Below are positions 26,736 to 35,274 of a stretch of DNA of 64,000 nucleotides, one piece after another. Each line of letters starts with the position of its first letter. The first letter of the stretch is position 1. The notes beneath the pieces were generated by a model. It was given only the letters and a program-made list of their open reading frames with translations, ran no database searches and was not told the DNA's origin. Made by a program: the position numbers and the translations under genes. Source of the stretch: DATFKA01 sp035268885 (GTDB taxonomy: Bacteria > Bacteroidota > Bacteroidia > Chitinophagales > Saprospiraceae); contig DATFKA010000060.1 in assembly GCA_035268885.1 (NCBI GenBank), positions 1 through 64,000 of the forward strand, in the 5' to 3' direction.

Positions 26736-29177
26736 TTAAAACGGATACCCCAAACTAAAATTCAGATTGATATCTTTGAGCCATTCCGAAGGCGGCACCC
26801 AATACTGACCATTCCGCCAGCGGTAGGGATATTTCAGAGGCATACCCAAATCCAGGCGAAAGATAAAGTAAGTAAAATCAAATCGAAAGCCAAGGCCCGT
26901 GCCCAGTGCAATTTGTTTGTAAAAAGGATCCGCAATAACCAATTGGCCGTCCTGTCCCGTTATGACCTTAGAGCGCAATAAAAATTGGGACTCGGGACGG
27001 GAAGGATCGGGGCGAACGGTCCAAATATTGCCGCCATCAAGAAACACTGCCCCATTCAAACGCCAAAAAATATTGAAGCGGTACTCTAGATTGAATTCCA
27101 GCTTCAAGTCACCCGCCTGATAAAATAAAAGCGGATTATTGTTATTTAAAGTCAGGGAATCCACAAAACCACCGGGCCCCAGACTACGCGCTGGCCAGCC
27201 CCGTATACTGTTGGGGCCCCCAACGTAGAATTGTTTTACGTAAGGTACATCCGTACTAAAGCCAAAGGGACGGGCAATACCGAAGGCGAAGCGAGTCGCC
27301 AGCGAAGTATTACCACTGTAAGCCCGTAATAAGCGTACATCGGCTTCCATGCGGATATACTGAGAAAAATCGGTATCCCTAATCCGGAAGGTATCAGCCT
27401 GATTGGCAAATCCATTATAAATGGAATTCAAGGCCCATACCTCCGCTCCTGCCGTTTCGATATTCAGCCCGAGATAACGACGATCGCCCAGGCGGTTTGT
27501 AGGCCCATTGTATACGTAATCAAATTCTCGAAAGACCAGACTGGTAAATAATTGATCGCCAAAACTCCTCGCCAGAAAAGGATTCTCTTCTAACAGAGAG
27601 TTGAAGCGGGGCTGAGTCGTCGGGTTAAAGTAATCAATGGCCAGGTTATTGATGATGTAGCGGTTATTCTTGTCCCGATTGTAATCGTAACCGTAGGAAA
27701 CCGTCAATAGATTGTAACGATAAAAATCCAGTAATAAAGTATAATTGAAACTAGTCCGTATTCGCGTCGTGGCACTAGCCTGGATATCCTCGTAAAATGA
27801 AGAATAATCAGACGGGTCACTGCGCTGAAAGCTGATTTTATTCAGCAGGCGCCAAAAGCCCAGGTAATCCCGAAAGCGGGGTAAATAAAGATCCTGTTGA
27901 GTACCAAAATCAATCGTATTCCAAAAGCGGTTTCTATCTTCCGGGTTGATTTCAACCCCCGCACTAACATCACTGATAAATACTTCGGCACCCCCGAGGA
28001 AATTGCGATTACGCAGTGAAGGAGAAGCACTCACCCCAATCAGGTTACCCGCCCCCGAGGTATTGCTTCGGTTGGTATAATCCAGTTCAAAATCAACACC
28101 TAATTCATTGAGTTTATTCGGCGTCAACTCAATTCGGAAGTTTAAGATTTGTGGATAGAGAGAATCGGCTACTTCTTCAATTCGCACAAACCGGTAAATA
28201 CTTAAATTACCTAGACTTTGGTTGGTGAGATCGTAGTTTCGCTGCCGATAAATGGTCTCGGGTTTTAGATAAATAGCGTCCAAAATGACCTGAGGACGTA
28301 CCAAAAATTCGTTATTGAGTATACGGAAATGTATCTGACCAATTAAGGTATCCCGATATGCGGATGGGGGCTGCTTAATATCGTATTCCGGAAAAACGGT
28401 GATCCGGCCTACCCGGAACACCCGGTGTAGTGAATCTTCGTATGGCCGATTTACTTTAAGATAAACGTGCGCACGGTTGGGAGAAATCGTAGTATCCGCC
28501 TCCAGACGACGAGGGAAATAACTGGCCGTGAATTTTGCGTAGCCGTTGTTTCGCAAATAATCTGATATCCGCGTTTTTTCCTGTTGAATCAACTGTCGAT
28601 CCAAAGCGGCACCGGGCTGAAAAAGAGTTCGATAGCTAATCGCTTGCAGCAGACTGTCAACGATGGGATCTTCCGACTCAAAAGTTACCGTGTCGACTTT
28701 GAGCTGCTTTTCCGGATAAACAAAATAGCGAAGGTGCATTTTGGATTTCCCCCGTATTTCGTCTTCAAAAAAGACTTCGGCATTATAATAGCCTTTATCA
28801 TTCAGGTAGCGCTGCATAACGTCCACCGTTTGCTCGGCCTGATCGGGGTCAAAGATCACCGGAGGCTGGGCAATAACCCGATTGATCCACTTGCGAAAAG
28901 TATGGTTTTTGCCATCGGCTTCGGCCTGTTCTGGTGGGAAATAAAAATTCTCCCGGGGAATAAAAAAGAACTTTCCGTTCACCTTTTGTCGGTAGAGTGT
29001 CGACAATTCGTACTTTAAACTACGCTTATTGTCAATTTTCTCCGATTCGTTTAGGATTATCTCATTACTTTTCAGTAAATATTCATCATCGCTTAAAAAC
29101 TTACTGCTACTACAAGAGCTCTGTAGCAAAAATAATACGGCAATGAGCAGCACGGTAAGCAGATGATCGAGGCGCAT
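26736..29177 (-). CDS. tamL: TamL-type lipidated Omp85 outer-membrane assembly protein
   Basis: An 813-residue protein of the BamA/TamA (Omp85) superfamily. It has a lipoprotein signal (LFLLQSSC), typical of Bacteroidota TamL, followed by POTRA-like domains (about residues 30-380) and a C-terminal 16-strand barrel. The loop-6 motif GGPNSIRGW is present, which contains the invariant RG of Omp85 proteins, and the last strand ends NFSLGYPF with a terminal aromatic residue. It likely inserts or transports proteins or lipids at the outer membrane together with a TamB-like partner, which is not in this window. I chose the ATG at 29177; the TTG at 29192 would overlap the divergent gene's start. hemF follows. 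Confidence 0.82.
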   Translation of the reverse strand: MRLDHLLTVLLIAVLFLLQSSCSSSKFLSDDEYLLKSNEIILNESEKIDNKRSLKYELSTLYRQKVNGKFFFIPRENFYFPPEQAEADGKNHTFRKWINRVIAQPPVIFDPDQAEQTVDVMQRYLNDKGYYNAEVFFEDEIRGKSKMHLRYFVYPEKQLKVDTVTFESEDPIVDSLLQAISYRTLFQPGAALDRQLIQQEKTRISDYLRNNGYAKFTASYFPRRLEADTTISPNRAHVYLKVNRPYEDSLHRVFRVGRITVFPEYDIKQPPSAYRDTLIGQIHFRILNNEFLVRPQVILDAIYLKPETIYRQRNYDLTNQSLGNLSIYRFVRIEEVADSLYPQILNFRIELTPNKLNELGVDFELDYTNRSNTSGAGNLIGVSASPSLRNRNFLGGAEVFISDVSAGVEINPEDRNRFWNTIDFGTQQDLYLPRFRDYLGFWRLLNKISFQRSDPSDYSSFYEDIQASATTRIRTSFNYTLLLDFYRYNLLTVSYGYDYNRDKNNRYIINNLAIDYFNPTTQPRFNSLLEENPFLARSFGDQLFTSLVFREFDYVYNGPTNRLGDRRYLGLNIETAGAEVWALNSIYNGFANQADTFRIRDTDFSQYIRMEADVRLLRAYSGNTSLATRFAFGIARPFGFSTDVPYVKQFYVGGPNSIRGWPARSLGPGGFVDSLTLNNNNPLLFYQAGDLKLEFNLEYRFNIFWRLNGAVFLDGGNIWTVRPDPSRPESQFLLRSKVITGQDGQLVIADPFYKQIALGTGLGFRFDFTYFIFRLDLGMPLKYPYRWRNGQYWVPPSEWLKDINLNFSLGYPF

Positions 29178-29191
29178 AAAATTACAAATCA

Positions 29192-29950
29192 ATGAAATTC
29201 TCTAAGAATAACGCAAAATTTGTACGATCGTTACAATTAAAAAAGTATCGCGATAAGTTTAACAATTTCGTAGCAGAAGGGGACAAAATATGCAAAGAGA
29301 TTTTAACAAATCGTCAACTTAAGCTGAAGGCCTGTTTTGTAAGTACCGCCTGGCAGGCCGCTCATCCCGATTTACTGAGTCTTTACAAAGATATTTATTC
29401 CGTGGTGAGCCCCACACAAATGAAGCAATTATCAGCGCTGCGTACCCCTCCCGAGGTTCTGATCGTAGCCGAGCAGCAAGACTGGTCTTTCTCAGCATTA
29501 AATTTAGACAGTAAGTGGTCACTCTACCTGGATGGTATTCAAGACCCGGGCAACCTGGGAACTATTCTGCGCATTGCAGATTGGTTTGGCTGGGCCGCCG
29601 TTTTCTGTAGCGCAGATACTACCGATTTATATAATCCCAAAGTGGTGCAATCTACCATGGGAGCCATTCTGCGGGTGCCAGTCCTTAAAGTGCCTCTAGA
29701 AGAGGTAAAGACCAGGCATAACGAGATCAGTATTTATGCCGCTGCAATGGATGGTGAAAATGTATTCCGCCTCTCCGAGGCGCACCCCGGTATTCTCGTT
29801 ATTGGAAACGAGGGCCAGGGGATCCGGTCCGAAACCAGGGCGCAAATCGACCGAAAGATACACATCCCTAAAGGTCCCAGTGCCGGAGCAGAATCACTGA
29901 ATGCAGCCGTAGCTTGCGGAATCCTTTGTGCCACACTGAACCAGTATTAA
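29192..29950 (+). CDS. TrmH/SpoU family RNA methyltransferase
   Basis: A 252-residue SPOUT methyltransferase that probably 2'-O-methylates ribose in rRNA or tRNA. The N-terminal 90 residues form the substrate-binding domain (FVAEGDKICKEIL). The knotted catalytic domain shows motif 1 with DPGNLGTILRIADWFG (essential Asn and Arg), motif 2 with VIGNEGQGI, and motif 3 with IPKGPSAGAESLNAAVA, the SAM-binding loop. The Gly-x-x-Ser-Leu-Asn core is intact. The gene is divergent from tamL, with only 14 bases between the start codons, and is followed by the DUF4174 gene. Confidence 0.9.
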   Translation: MKFSKNNAKFVRSLQLKKYRDKFNNFVAEGDKICKEILTNRQLKLKACFVSTAWQAAHPDLLSLYKDIYSVVSPTQMKQLSALRTPPEVLIVAEQQDWSFSALNLDSKWSLYLDGIQDPGNLGTILRIADWFGWAAVFCSADTTDLYNPKVVQSTMGAILRVPVLKVPLEEVKTRHNEISIYAAAMDGENVFRLSEAHPGILVIGNEGQGIRSETRAQIDRKIHIPKGPSAGAESLNAAVACGILCATLNQY

Positions 29951-29977
29951 AGGTATGCGTTAGAAAGATAAAAGTTT

Positions 29978-30403
29978 ATGCGATTATTTCTATTCGCTTT
30001 ATTCACTTTTATACTAAGTACCACAACTATGCTCGCCCAATTCGAAGACCACCAGTGGAAACATCGCCTTATCCTTATTTTTGCAGATGAAAACGGACCT
30101 ACCTACCTGCAGCAGATGGACAATCTCCGCGCAGATTCCGCCGGACTAAAAGATAGAGATATCCGTATTTATTCTATTTTTTCACAAAGTAGCCGACCTG
30201 AACTGAGCCCATCCGATCGTACCCTTATCCGGAGAAAGTACAACCCAGACCAACTTCCCTTCCTCGTCCTTTTAATTGGAAAAGACGGAGGGATAAAAGC
30301 CAGAAAAACAGATGGGTACCCCCGTCAAGAAATATTTGATCTGATTGACAGTATGCCCATGCGTCAGGCAGAAATGCGCCGTAAGAAAAAAGGAGACGGT
30401 TAA
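29978..30403 (+). CDS. DUF4174-type secreted protein (141 aa)
   Basis: After a signal peptide (ending TTTMLAQ) comes WKHRLILIFADE, LRADSAGLKDRDIRIYSIF, and FLVLLIGKDGGIKARKTDGY, the thioredoxin-like strand order of DUF4174 proteins. No CxxC is present, so it is not a thiol oxidoreductase. The family's role is unknown. It lies 27 bases after the RNA methyltransferase gene, so the two may be co-transcribed. Confidence 0.72.
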   Translation: MRLFLFALFTFILSTTTMLAQFEDHQWKHRLILIFADENGPTYLQQMDNLRADSAGLKDRDIRIYSIFSQSSRPELSPSDRTLIRRKYNPDQLPFLVLLIGKDGGIKARKTDGYPRQEIFDLIDSMPMRQAEMRRKKKGDG

Positions 30404-30730
30404 AACGCATTAAATTTTTTCTTAATTTGATTTTGTATTAAGATTTTTATTAATATATTTGTGTCATACTCACAGATAGACACCCATTATACCTACCTAT
30501 AAACAGTATCCGTAGTTTTTTCTACGCTTCACATTCCTAGACAGTACTCCATTTGTTCGGTTTTCTCCTGTGCACCAGTAGGTATGGGCTCCGAATCGTG
30601 TCAAACGATTTACAGCTCTATACCCTATGCGAAAATGCGATGGATGAACCCACTATTTCATTACTACATTTCCTTTTCTGTTTCCTGCATAGGATACAGC
30701 CGGGAGAGAAATGTGTAAACCATCGAACAT
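30404..30730. other. Gene-free stretch with a promoter, 327 bases
   Basis: The AT-rich first part holds a clear promoter (30432-30461). The remaining 270 bases form a long leader before the PKD-like gene, with no convincing short coding frame or RNA motif. A frame from 30553 to 30828 has no recognisable protein features. Confidence 0.45.
30432..30461 (+). promoter_or_regulatory. Bacteroidota-type promoter
   Basis: TTTG at 30432-30435, an 18-base spacer and TATATTTG at 30454-30461. It would drive the PKD-like and PspC genes from a leader of about 265 bases. Confidence 0.6.
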
Positions 30731-31231
30731 ATGGATCAAAAAACAAATGGTCTTTCTCTGGAAAGAATTCTACTGCTTTTAATCATTGGTATTGGTTGTC
30801 TGGGGCTGAGTTACGCCTTCCAGGCTAAACAAGAACCGGCAGGACTGAATGAAGCGAGTGTACCGCTCCGGGTACAGGGTAGTTTTACGGTAGATACGCC
30901 CATCCGTTTTACACTAAACCAGGGAGCGTTTTCCACTCATGACCTGGAGATAGATTTCGGCAATGGAACCCAGCGCCTACTCAAAGACAGCCGCTTCACT
31001 TTTGCCTACGGGCAAGCGGGAGAGTATATTCTCAAAATCAAACAAAATAAACGGGTAGTTTACCATACTTCCATTTATATTACAGAAAACAGTCTAAAGG
31101 GGGATGATTTAATCGTAATGAATACGGATACAGGTATTCATGCCCAAAAAGCCTGGTCATTTCTCAACTTTTCAAGGTGTTTCTTGTTAGGACATCGCAT
31201 ACCAATAAATAATATATGGAATAAATTTTAA
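30731..31231 (+). CDS. Membrane-anchored PKD-like domain protein (166 aa)
   Basis: An N-terminal helix (LLLLIIGIGCLGLSYAF) anchors the protein. The middle carries a single beta-sandwich resembling a PKD domain: PIRFTLNQG, LEIDFGNGTQ, FTFAYGQAGEYILKIK, in the order typical of PKD/Ig-like modules (W-D-F-G-D-G, then Y...G.Y.V.L). The C-terminal 30 residues are unusual and end without domain character. The function is unknown. The PspC-type gene starts 31 bases downstream. Confidence 0.6.
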   Translation: MDQKTNGLSLERILLLLIIGIGCLGLSYAFQAKQEPAGLNEASVPLRVQGSFTVDTPIRFTLNQGAFSTHDLEIDFGNGTQRLLKDSRFTFAYGQAGEYILKIKQNKRVVYHTSIYITENSLKGDDLIVMNTDTGIHAQKAWSFLNFSRCFLLGHRIPINNIWNKF

Positions 31232-31262
31232 GCTAATTCTCAACCCAATAAACGAGCGAATT

Positions 31263-31478
31263 ATGAAAAAGATGAAAAATTACCTGGAACAGTCTGCTTT
31301 TGGCGTATGTGAATACATCGGAGACAAAATGGGTATTGCCAGCTCCAGAGTGCGCTTGTATTTCATTTATCTTTCCTGTGGTACGCTAGGAAGTCCGCTG
31401 ATCATCTATCTATTCATGGTTTTTTGGGTTAATATTCGCAGGTATACCAAAACCAAAAGGGATTTGCTCCGCGCTTAA
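31263..31478 (+). CDS. PspC domain protein (71 aa)
   Basis: A single PspC domain: GVCEYIGDKMGIASSRVRLYF followed by a hydrophobic helix (YLSCGTLGSPLIIYLFMVFWV) and a basic tail. PspC proteins sense or respond to envelope stress in the phage-shock system of proteobacteria; the short Bacteroidota versions are poorly characterised. Whether it acts with the preceding membrane protein is unknown, but both are small, membrane-bound and adjacent. It converges with the DUF4159 gene (stops seven bases apart). Confidence 0.78.
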   Translation: MKKMKNYLEQSAFGVCEYIGDKMGIASSRVRLYFIYLSCGTLGSPLIIYLFMVFWVNIRRYTKTKRDLLRA

Positions 31479-31484
31479 TGCTTG

Positions 31485-32153
31485 TCACTGTTGAAAAGCG
31501 TATTGCACCAAATTTGCTCCCATTTTCAAGGCCTGTAGACGTACTTCCGGCGGGTCATTATGCACTTCTTCGTCTTCCCAGCCGTCGCCCAAATCACATT
31601 CCACAGAATAAAAGCAAACCAGGCGTCCTTCCCAAAATATACCAAACCCACGCGAAGGTTCTTCATCATGCTTGTGAATCTTAGGTAAACCATCTTTGAA
31701 GGTATACTCCTGCCGGTAGACCTCGTGTTCAAAGGGCAACTCCACAAATTCTTGCTCAGGAAATACTTTTTTCATAGCTACCCGTACGAAACGATCCATC
31801 CCGTAATTATCATCAATGTGTAGAAAGCCTCCGGCAATCAGATAATTCCGCAGGTTTGCGGCATCCGTATCAGAAAAAACCACATTACCATGGCCGGTCA
31901 TGTGGATAAAGGGATAATTAAATATTTCTGCACTTCCCACTTCTACTACCGCATAGTCCGTATCGAAGTCCGTCCCTAAAACCTCATTACAAAAAGCGGC
32001 AAGATTAGGAAGAGAGGTGGGATTAGAGTACCAGTCTCCGCCTCCGTTATATTTTAGTAAGGCCAATTTCAGCGTAGCCGAATCTTCTTCCCAGGAAAAG
32101 CTACTTAGCGTGAAAATAGCCAGGCATAATGCGAGATATTTTAGATATTTCAT
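31485..32153 (-). CDS. DUF4159 domain protein, exported
   Basis: A 222-residue protein with a signal peptide (ending TLSSFSW). The fold looks like a class I glutamine-amidotransferase/ThuA-type flavodoxin-like domain: HMTGHGNVVFSD, LRNYLIAGGFLHIDDNYGMD, and FEHEVYRQEY. The YL..GGFL..DD motif is characteristic of DUF4159. No catalytic Cys is evident. The gene's ATG overlaps the TGA of rsmE (ATGA), which indicates translational coupling with the rRNA methyltransferase; a functional link is unclear. Confidence 0.8.
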   Translation of the reverse strand: MKYLKYLALCLAIFTLSSFSWEEDSATLKLALLKYNGGGDWYSNPTSLPNLAAFCNEVLGTDFDTDYAVVEVGSAEIFNYPFIHMTGHGNVVFSDTDAANLRNYLIAGGFLHIDDNYGMDRFVRVAMKKVFPEQEFVELPFEHEVYRQEYTFKDGLPKIHKHDEEPSRGFGIFWEGRLVCFYSVECDLGDGWEDEEVHNDPPEVRLQALKMGANLVQYAFQQ

Positions 32154-32869
32154 ATAGTCTGATTTTTTAATTGAACAATCGTAGTGGCGACCAGTCCTGC
32201 CGTTTCCGTTCTCAGTCTAGCGGGCCCCAGAGACACGGGACGAAAGCCTTTCTCTTTGGCCAGCGCCACCTCTTCGGCGGAAAACCCACCTTCGGGTCCG
32301 ATCAGAATAACAACGTCTTTTCCGGCCGAATAGTTATCCTGTAGATGCAAATTTACCTGCGGATCGATGTAGGCAATATATTTCTCTACCCTTTCGGGAA
32401 AAAGGGAGACCAACTCGTCTAGTAATTCCGTAAATCCCTGCAGTGCGTGCAGTCGTGGCAACCTTGCTTTAAGGGATTGTTTGGTGGCCGCGAGTAAGAT
32501 TTTCTCCAGTCGCTCGGTTTTAATGATTTTCCGCTCCGAATGAAAACTGACAAAGGGCCAAATCTCGTCCACGCCGATCTCGGTTACTTTTTCCAGCAAC
32601 CACTCCAGGCGGCTATTATTCTTAGGTGGCGCCACGGCCAGGTGCAGGCGGGCGGGCGGATCGGCTTCCTGGCTACCTTCCAGTACTTGTATGGTAGCGC
32701 TACGTTTTTCCAGTTCGACAATTTCTCCGGTGTAGCGTCCCCCTACCCCGTCAATCAGGTGGATGGTGTCGCCAACTTTCTTCCGCATGACCTTTCCCAG
32801 GTGTTTGGCTTCGGCTTCCGCTAAAAATGCCAGGTTGCCTTCTATTCGATTCGTGTAAAATACATTCAT
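32150..32869 (-). CDS. rsmE: 16S rRNA (uracil1498-N3)-methyltransferase
   Basis: RsmE (239 aa) methylates N3 of U1498 in 16S rRNA. The N-terminal PUA-like domain contains EAKHLGKVMRKKVGDTI; the SPOUT domain shows LEWLLEKVTEIGVDEIWPF, the Arg-rich loop SFHSERK, IGPEGGFSAEEV and LGPARLRTETAGL, the SAM-binding knot. All diagnostic residues are present. It forms a two-gene unit with the DUF4159 gene. Confidence 0.94.
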   Translation of the reverse strand: MNVFYTNRIEGNLAFLAEAEAKHLGKVMRKKVGDTIHLIDGVGGRYTGEIVELEKRSATIQVLEGSQEADPPARLHLAVAPPKNNSRLEWLLEKVTEIGVDEIWPFVSFHSERKIIKTERLEKILLAATKQSLKARLPRLHALQGFTELLDELVSLFPERVEKYIAYIDPQVNLHLQDNYSAGKDVVILIGPEGGFSAEEVALAKEKGFRPVSLGPARLRTETAGLVATTIVQLKNQTI

Positions 32870-33061
32870 ATAGCTCGAAGGATTTTCTCATTTCGTCGCA
32901 ATCCCTACAGGAATGCCCGAAATTTAGTGAAAAGCGTGTACATTTGCATTTCTTGTACAACATTGTTCCTCAGGACAATGTTAAAAGTGCATCTATTTGC
33001 AAAAAAATAAACTTTAGTTCGGTCTCTCCAAAGAGATAAGAGCAAAAACGACAATAACTGT

Positions 33062-34405
33062 ATGGGAATTTTGATTATGGTGGGCCAGCTTTTTCTGAGT
33101 TTGTCCATTCTGATTGTGCTGCACGAGTTAGGGCATTTCATTCCGGCTCGACTATTTGGTACCCGGGTGGAGAAGTTTTACCTGTTTTTTGATGCCTGGG
33201 GAGGCTCTTTATTTAAATATAAAAAAGGCGAAACGGAATACGGTATCGGCTGGCTGCCGCTAGGTGGCTACGTAAAGATATCCGGTATGATCGACGAGAG
33301 TTTCGACAAAGAGCAGATGGCTGGCGAACCTCAGGACTGGGAGTTCCGCTCCAAGCCCGCCTGGCAGCGCCTCATCATCATGTTAGGAGGTGTAACCGTT
33401 AACTTCCTGTTGGGGTTTTTCATTTATGCGATGGTTCTGTTCGTTTGGGGCGAAGAATATCTACCCAATGAAAACGTCAAATACGGCATCTACGTCGATT
33501 CTCTGGGCCAGGATATGGGTCTGCGAGACGGCGATAAGGTACTGGCCATTGGCGATCAACCTTTCGACAAATTCAATAACCGCTTACTGATCCGCGAAAT
33601 CGTTATCAATAATGTAGAATCGGTAACTGTTCAGCGGAATGGACAGGAAGTTGTGGTGCCCATTGATGAGAAGTTCACGACCATGCTTTCGAGTTACAAG
33701 TACAAAGGATATGGCCTGTTTGGGCCGCGCTATCCCTTTATTGTGAAGCAAGTCGCCGAAGACGGTCCCGCCGATCAGGCCGGAATGCAACAAGACGATC
33801 AACTGCTTTCGCTGAATGGAGAACCCACCCCATTTGCTATTGACTTCGTCGAAGCTATTGAGGGTAAAAGCGAAGAGGAAGTTACCGTGGAGGTACTGCG
33901 TAACCAAAGGGATACCGTCCAGTTACAAATGACCACCACCGAAGATGCCAAAGTAGGCATTGGTACTTATAATCAGTTTGAAATACTAGGATCTGAGACC
34001 CAGGAATATTCGCTGGGAGAGGCGCTACCCGCTGGCTATCGTAAGGGGGTAGGTTTCCTGAATGATCAGCTGAAGGCTTTCGGTCAGATGTTCCGGGGTA
34101 ATATTAAGGTCAAGGACAGCCTGGGTGGTTTCGGAACTATCGCCGGCATGTACGGCACCGAATGGATCTGGGAACGCTTCTGGGAAATGACCGCTATCCT
34201 TTCTCTAATCTTAGCCTTCATGAATCTTCTGCCCATCCCGGCGCTAGACGGTGGACACGTTATGTTCCTGCTCTACGAATTGGTAACCGGCCAGAAGCCC
34301 AGCGATAAGTTTATGGAGATCGCCACCATCATCGGTTTTGTGATCGTCATCGGGCTGGTGCTCTATGCGAATGGCCTGGATTTGATACGGAGTATATTTG
34401 GGTAG
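33062..34405 (+). CDS. rseP: RIP metalloprotease (site-2 protease) RseP
   Basis: A 447-residue intramembrane zinc protease. HELGH at residues 21-25 provides two zinc ligands, and NLLPIPALDGGH near residue 400 provides the third. Two PDZ-like domains lie between (one with DMGLRDGDKVLAIGDQ, the other with ADQAGMQQDDQLLSLNG). It cleaves membrane-spanning anti-sigma factors or signal peptides within the bilayer, so the ECF/anti-sigma pair at 45.4 kb is a possible, unproven client. The start gives a short N-terminus directly before the first helix, as is usual. Transcription begins in the 190-base space after the divergent rsmE. Confidence 0.95.
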   Translation: MGILIMVGQLFLSLSILIVLHELGHFIPARLFGTRVEKFYLFFDAWGGSLFKYKKGETEYGIGWLPLGGYVKISGMIDESFDKEQMAGEPQDWEFRSKPAWQRLIIMLGGVTVNFLLGFFIYAMVLFVWGEEYLPNENVKYGIYVDSLGQDMGLRDGDKVLAIGDQPFDKFNNRLLIREIVINNVESVTVQRNGQEVVVPIDEKFTTMLSSYKYKGYGLFGPRYPFIVKQVAEDGPADQAGMQQDDQLLSLNGEPTPFAIDFVEAIEGKSEEEVTVEVLRNQRDTVQLQMTTTEDAKVGIGTYNQFEILGSETQEYSLGEALPAGYRKGVGFLNDQLKAFGQMFRGNIKVKDSLGGFGTIAGMYGTEWIWERFWEMTAILSLILAFMNLLPIPALDGGHVMFLLYELVTGQKPSDKFMEIATIIGFVIVIGLVLYANGLDLIRSIFG

Positions 34406-34431
34406 AGAGCTAAAATAAATCCCAAAAATCC

Positions 34432-34463
34432 TTTGCAGTAAATCAAAAAGTATTCTATATTTG
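34432..34463 (+). promoter_or_regulatory. Promoter of the tRNA-Leu pair
   Basis: TTTG at 34432-34435, a 20-base spacer and TATATTTG at 34456-34463, with the first tRNA starting 24 bases later. Fits the Bacteroidota -33/-7 consensus. Confidence 0.65.
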
Positions 34464-34486
34464 CCCTCCGCAACACACCCCTACTT

Positions 34487-34573
34487 GCCGAAGTGGCGGA
34501 ATTGGTAGACGCGCTGGATTCAAAATCCAGTTCTGGCAACAGAGTGCGGGTTCGATTCCCGCCTTCGGTACCA
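34487..34573 (+). tRNA. tRNA-Leu (anticodon CAA)
   Basis: An 87-base cloverleaf with acceptor GCCGAAG pairing with CTTCGGT, D-loop GGAATTGGTAGAC, anticodon stem CTGGA/TCCAG with loop TTCAAAA (anticodon CAA), a class II long variable arm, T-loop GTTCGATTC, and an encoded CCA end. Confidence 0.95.
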
Positions 34574-34579
34574 AGATTA

Positions 34580-34664
<85 letters not shown>

Positions 34665-34670
34665 AATACA

Positions 34671-34702
34671 AGCGCTGAGTCGTCTGACTCAGCGCTTTTT
34701 TT
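34671..34702 (+). terminator. Rho-independent terminator of the tRNA operon
   Basis: An 11-base perfect stem (AGCGCTGAGTC / GACTCAGCGCT), a GTCT loop and a run of T immediately after. Confidence 0.9.
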
Positions 34703-34727
34703 ATTCCTCTTGGTAGTTTACAAAAAT

Positions 34728-35140
34728 TTAAACCCTAATACTACCACCGCCGAATAGAGTAACTGTCATCGAAAAGTTCTCCCCATAAGTCAGCTTTTGC
34801 TCCTCTAGAATACTGATAGCGATCTGTTCTCCCATCAAGATAGATTCATAGTAATCCGTGAAGTAATGTACACCGGCCCAGTCTCTACCGATAGAGATAT
34901 TACTCGCCAGTTTATTTAACTCACCGATTGGTAACGGCTTGGAAGTCAAGACAAGGCTACTTTTTTCCTCGTAGCCATCCGCCTCAGGCGGACGAAGGAA
35001 AAAAAGAGCTGCCGTATTGGCTTTCAATGTGTTGTCAAGGGCTCAGTGAGGAGTTTTTAAACAACTTCCATTCAAAGATGCTTTTGGAATATCTTTATCT
35101 GGTACAATATTTAAACAATGCCCGTGATCAAAAAAGGCTT
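34728..35140 (-). pseudogene. Vanadium-haloperoxidase/PAP2-like gene remnant split by a foldback element
   Basis: On the minus strand, 34925-34728 encodes ELNKLASNISIGRDWAGV followed by HYFTDYYES and ILEEQKLTYGENFS. This contains the third phosphate/vanadate motif R-x5-H-x3-D of PAP2-type haloperoxidases and the usual C-terminal run. The frame enters a truncated family A element at 34926. On the far side of the element (35069-35140) a minus-strand frame encodes FFDHGHCLNIV, similar to the region just before the missing segment in such enzymes; the match there is weaker. A further frame up to 35274, directly after the isomerase stop, ends in a stop and has no clear identity. The gene is therefore non-functional. 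Confidence 0.65.
34926..35068 (-). mobile_element. MITE-like foldback element, family A copy 3, truncated
   Basis: Reading on the minus strand, the element begins GAAGTTGTTTAAAAACTC at 35068 and matches the copies at 17971 and 59123 through GCCGTTACCAATC, then stops. The last 28-30 bases, with the right terminal repeat, are missing, and the haloperoxidase-like coding sequence begins at the break. The central palindrome TCCGCCTCAGGCGGA is at 34978-34992. Confidence 0.8.
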
Positions 35141-35274
35141 TTAGTATCATCACTAAACCCGGCATTATTATGATTACGTATATGATCCAAAATACCTCCC
35201 AAATCTTTTTTCATATCGACCAAACCAGGCGCCATATGCTCAAGCAAAGCTGCTTTTTGAAAAAAATTAATCTT

